Source of the DNA: Proteus vulgaris
Lineage (GTDB): Bacteria; Pseudomonadota; Gammaproteobacteria; Enterobacterales; Enterobacteriaceae
Direction: 5' to 3'
NCBI RefSeq assembly: GCF_016239305.1
Contig: NZ_JAEHOQ010000010.1
Coordinates: forward strand, 62,001-126,000
DNA: 64,000 bases
This document shows positions 60,809-64,000 of the stretch, in pieces. Position 1 is the first letter of the stretch. Each line of letters opens with the position of its first letter. The translations under genes were made by a program, and so were the position numbers. Below the pieces are notes generated by a model that was not told the origin of the DNA, did no database searches, and saw only the letters and a list, made by a program, of their open reading frames with translations.

Positions 60809-63202
60809 ATGGCGATGAAAAAGTTGCTTATAGCGTCGCTGCTGCTGGGCAGCGCCACTGCATACGGTTCAGACGGATTCGTAGTTCAGGACATTCAATT
60901 TGAAGGTCTTCAACGCGTCGCCGTTGGTGCAGCATTACTGAACATGCCTGTCCGGGTTGGAGACTCGGTTAGCAATGATGATATCAGTCGAACAATCCGT
61001 TCGTTATTTGCGACAGGAAACTTTGATGATGTCCGTGTTCTACGTGACGGAAGTACACTGATTGTTCAAGTAAAAGAGCGTCCAACAATTGCCAGCATTA
61101 CTTTTTCTGGTAACAAAGCAATCAAAGAAGATATGCTAAAACAGAATCTTGAGGCTTCTAATATTCGTATCGGCGAGACACTCGACCGTACAATGTTAGC
61201 GAATATCGAAAAAGGGCTCGAAGATTTCTATTATAGTGTTGGTAAATATAATGCAACTGTAAAAGTGGTTGTTACACCTCTTCCTCGTAACCGTGTTGAC
61301 TTAAAACTCGTGTTTGCAGAAGGTGTATCAGCAACAATTCAGCAAATCAACATTGTTGGTAATAAAGCGTTTTCTACTGCTGAGCTCGTTAACCGCTTCC
61401 AATTACGTGACGATGTGCCTTGGTGGAACTTAGCCGCTGATGAAAAATATCAGAAACAAAAACTAGCGGGTGACTTAGAAACATTAAGAAGTTTCTATCT
61501 CGATCGTGGTTATGCGCGTTTTGATATTGAATCAACTAATGTCAGCTTAACGCCAGACAAAAAAGGGATTTACATTACCATTAACCTGAAAGAAGGTGAT
61601 AAATACACGGTAGAAAATACCGAAATCAATGGTAATACGGCGGGCTATACCAAAGATATTGAAGAGCTTATCCAAATTGCTCCTGGTTCTCTTTATAATG
61701 GCGCACAAGTGACTAAAACAGAAAATGATATTAAAAATCTGTTAGGTCGTTATGGATATGCTTATCCTCGTGTTATGACTAACCCTGAAATTAATGATGA
61801 AAATAAAACCGTTAAACTGCATGTAAACGTAGATGCAGGAAACCGTTTTTATGTTCGTCAAGTACGTTTCGCAGGTAATGACATCACGAAAGACTCTGTT
61901 TTACGCCGTGAAATGCGTCAAATGGAAGGTGCATGGTTAGGTAGCGATTTAGTTGAACAAGGTAAAGAGCGTTTAAATCGTTTAGGGTATTTCGAAACGG
62001 TTGAAACAGAAACGCAACGTATTCCGGGTTCACCTGATCAGGTTGATATTGTTTATCGCGTAAAAGAGCGTAACACAGGTTCTCTTAACTTCGGTGTCGG
62101 TTTTGGTACTGAAAGTGGTGTGAGTTTCCAAGTGGGTGTTACCCAAGATAACTGGTTAGGTACAGGTAACGCAGTTGCTATTAATGCGAGTAAAAATGAC
62201 TACTCTACTTACGCTGAATTGTCTGTTACTGACCCGTATTTTACCGTTAATGGTGTAAGTTTAGGTGGTCGTATTTTCTATAACGACTTCCGTGCGAATG
62301 ACGCTGATTTATCAGGTTATACCAATAAATCTTATGGTGTTGATGGAACTTTAGGCTTCCCAATTAATGAATATAACTCAGCCCGTCTTGGCTTAGGCTA
62401 TACTCATAATGGTCTGTCACGTATGGAACCTCAGGTTGCCATGTGGCGTTACCTAGAAAGTATGGGGGAAAACCCTGGCTTTGATAAGCGTGAATCCTTT
62501 AATGCTGACGACTATACTGTTAGTCTGGGGTGGACCTTTAATAACTTAAACCGTGGTTTCTTCCCAACTTCGGGTGTGAGAAGTAACTTAAGTGGGCGTG
62601 TGACTGTACCTGGCTCTGACAACAAGTACTACAAAGTGACTTGGGACGGTATGGCTTATTACCCAATTGATGAGAAAGAATCTTGGGTAACCCTATTTAA
62701 AGGTCGTTTAGGCTACGGTGATGGTTTAGGTGGTAAAGAATTACCATTCTATGAAAACTTCTATGCTGGTGGTTCTGGCACCGTTCGTGGTTTCCGTTCA
62801 AATAATATCGGTCCTAAAGCGATTTATCTTGATGCAAATGGTAAGCCAAAACCAGGTGAACCATCGAGTGATGCAATCGGTGGTAATGCAATGGCCGTAG
62901 CAAGTTTTGAGCTGATCACACCAACCCCATTTGTAGATGATAAATATTCATCTTCGGTCAGAACGTCGGTATTTGTTGATGCGGGTACAGTGTGGGATAC
63001 CAATTGGAGCAGTACAAACTCTACTTGGACTGCCGGTATGCCTGACTATAGCCGTGCAAGTGATATACGTGTTTCAACTGGTGTTGCGTTACAATGGTTA
63101 TCACCTTTAGGTCCGTTAGTATTCTCTTATGCTAAACCAATAAAAGATTACGAAGGCGATAAATCAGAGCAATTCCAATTTAATATTGGTAGAACGTGGT
63201 AG
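60809..63202 (+). CDS. bamA: Outer membrane assembly factor BamA
   Basis: BamA is the core of the BAM complex that folds beta-barrel proteins into the outer membrane. The 797-residue precursor (E. coli 810) has a 20-residue signal ([20 protein letters not shown]), five POTRA domains to about residue 420 and a 16-strand barrel ending in FNIGRTW with the terminal aromatic. VRGF of loop 6 is at 659-662. The 13-residue deficit falls mostly in loop 6, where the E. coli cysteine pair is missing. The open frame begins at 60770 but family and signal peptide support ATG 60809. Confidence 0.97.
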   Translation: MAMKKLLIASLLLGSATAYGSDGFVVQDIQFEGLQRVAVGAALLNMPVRVGDSVSNDDISRTIRSLFATGNFDDVRVLRDGSTLIVQVKERPTIASITFSGNKAIKEDMLKQNLEASNIRIGETLDRTMLANIEKGLEDFYYSVGKYNATVKVVVTPLPRNRVDLKLVFAEGVSATIQQINIVGNKAFSTAELVNRFQLRDDVPWWNLAADEKYQKQKLAGDLETLRSFYLDRGYARFDIESTNVSLTPDKKGIYITINLKEGDKYTVENTEINGNTAGYTKDIEELIQIAPGSLYNGAQVTKTENDIKNLLGRYGYAYPRVMTNPEINDENKTVKLHVNVDAGNRFYVRQVRFAGNDITKDSVLRREMRQMEGAWLGSDLVEQGKERLNRLGYFETVETETQRIPGSPDQVDIVYRVKERNTGSLNFGVGFGTESGVSFQVGVTQDNWLGTGNAVAINASKNDYSTYAELSVTDPYFTVNGVSLGGRIFYNDFRANDADLSGYTNKSYGVDGTLGFPINEYNSARLGLGYTHNGLSRMEPQVAMWRYLESMGENPGFDKRESFNADDYTVSLGWTFNNLNRGFFPTSGVRSNLSGRVTVPGSDNKYYKVTWDGMAYYPIDEKESWVTLFKGRLGYGDGLGGKELPFYENFYAGGSGTVRGFRSNNIGPKAIYLDANGKPKPGEPSSDAIGGNAMAVASFELITPTPFVDDKYSSSVRTSVFVDAGTVWDTNWSSTNSTWTAGMPDYSRASDIRVSTGVALQWLSPLGPLVFSYAKPIKDYEGDKSEQFQFNIGRTW

Positions 63203-63294
63203 CGATGTAAGTAAGGTTGATGTCTGATTCACTTTGTTGAAAAAGGCATCCGATTTCTGACAAAAAATTATTTTTGGTTTTAAGGAGTTTAATC

Positions 63295-63792
63295 GTGAAA
63301 AAATTGTTGTGTGCCGCTGCCCTAGGAATGGCATTGACCATGTCAGCAGGTGTTCAAGCCGCAGATAAAGTGGGTGTTGTGAACATCGGTCAAGTTCTCC
63401 AACAAATTCCTAACCGTGATGCGGTAGAGAAACAATTGGAAAATGAATTCAAATCACGTGATACTGAATTGCAAAACTTAGGTAAAGCATTACAGACCGC
63501 TGTTGAAAAATATCAAAAAGATGCACCAACCATGAATGCAACACAACGTGCAAATACAGAGAAAGATCTGGTTGCTAAACGTGAAACATATGCACAAAAA
63601 GCACAAGCTTTTGAGCAAGACTTTAGCCGTCGTCAAGCTGAAGAACGTAATAAAATCATGAAACGTGTATTAGATGCAGTTGACGCAGTAGCGAAGAAAG
63701 AAGGTTATGATGTGATTTTAGATGCTAACACTGTACCTTATTTCGCAGACGGTAAAGATATTACTGCTCAGGTTCAAAAACAGGTTAAATAA
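63295..63792 (+). CDS. skp: Periplasmic chaperone Skp
   Basis: Skp is a jellyfish-like trimeric chaperone that carries unfolded outer membrane proteins to the BAM complex. The 165-residue precursor (E. coli 161) has a signal (M)KKLLCAAALGMALTM with cleavage near VQA-ADK at residue 22, a short beta part and a long helical part rich in K, E and Q that forms the tentacles (about 45-135), with QAFEQDFSRRQAEERNK. The start is GTG at 63295, seven bases after AAGGAG. The longer frame to 63274 lacks support. lpxD starts 3 bp after the stop. Confidence 0.95.
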   Translation: MKKLLCAAALGMALTMSAGVQAADKVGVVNIGQVLQQIPNRDAVEKQLENEFKSRDTELQNLGKALQTAVEKYQKDAPTMNATQRANTEKDLVAKRETYAQKAQAFEQDFSRRQAEERNKIMKRVLDAVDAVAKKEGYDVILDANTVPYFADGKDITAQVQKQVK

Positions 63793-63795
63793 TAG

Positions 63796-64000
63796 ATGTT
63801 TTCAATTCGATTAGCTGATCTTGCTCAGCAATTGAATGCACAGTTACACGGCGATGGTGATATCACTATCGCCGGTCTTGCTTCAATGAGCCTAGCAAAT
63901 AGCGAACAAATTACATTTCTTTCTGATAGTCGCTATCGTGAGAAATTAACTGAATGCCAAGCAGCTGCTGTTGTATTAACAGAAGCTGATCTCCCATTCT
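63796..64000 (+). CDS. lpxD: UDP-3-O-acylglucosamine N-acyltransferase LpxD, N-terminal part
   Basis: Only the first 68 codons are present; the gene runs off the right edge. LpxD adds the second 3-hydroxyacyl chain in lipid A synthesis. The visible part, [20 protein letters not shown] and then [20 protein letters not shown], is the uridine-binding N-terminal domain, with [11 protein letters not shown] as in the family. It is 3 bp after skp, as in E. coli. The hexapeptide-repeat domain is outside the window. Confidence 0.94.
   Translation, partial: MFSIRLADLAQQLNAQLHGDGDITIAGLASMSLANSEQITFLSDSRYREKLTECQAAAVVLTEADLPF

Overview
The window looks like chromosomal DNA of a low-GC enterobacterium of the Proteus group, most likely Proteus mirabilis or a close relative. 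The basis is AT-rich third positions, enterobacterial gene content in near E. coli order, ERIC repeats and enterobacterial sRNAs. The genus is an inference; no database was searched. No prophage, IS element, CRISPR array or replication origin is visible. About 52 protein genes are present, two cut by the window edges, plus three tRNAs, gcvB, a csrB-like RNA and a TPP riboswitch.

Three blocks that lie apart in E. coli are joined here. Block 1 (1-9.3 kb, minus strand) holds rluA-rapA-polB and the thiamine transporter thiBPQ with its riboswitch; the araBAD genes next to polB and sgrR/sgrS next to thiB in E. coli are missing. Block 2 (9.4-47.25 kb) follows the E. coli 63-min region: rppH-ptsP-lgt-thyA, the minor pseudopilin cluster ppdA-ppdB-ygdB-ppdC, recC-ptrA-recB-recD, argA, amiC, three initiator tRNAs, mltA, tcdA, csdE/csdA, gcvB/gcvA, ygdD, rlmM, xni, ppnN, queF, syd, csrB, yqcC, truC and yqcA. 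A ptsG gene with its own CRP and Mlc sites and a decayed AT-rich orphan gene separate truC from yqcA. Block 3 (47.3-64 kb) is yaeH-dapD-glnD-map and, divergently, the translation and envelope cluster rpsB-tsf-pyrH-frr-dxr-uppS-cdsA-rseP-bamA-skp-lpxD.

Functional groups are clear. RecBCD is complete. The TcdA-CsdA-CsdE set makes cyclic t6A37. GcvA and GcvB form a divergent regulator/sRNA pair. UvrY box, csrB-like RNA, ptsG control and PtsP are pieces of carbon regulation. UppS, CdsA, RseP, BamA, Skp and LpxD build the envelope.

The points most worth a second look are the very short CsrB-like RNA between syd and yqcC, the multiply frameshifted orphan gene at 46.1-46.7 kb, an ERIC element that supplies the end of tcdA, a run of three hairpins ahead of frr, a Vibrio-type ThyA, a BamA loop 6 without the E. 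coli cysteine pair, and ppdC with an apparent ATG-to-ATA start. Several starts were moved from the longest open frame to sites supported by family alignment and ribosome binding sites.
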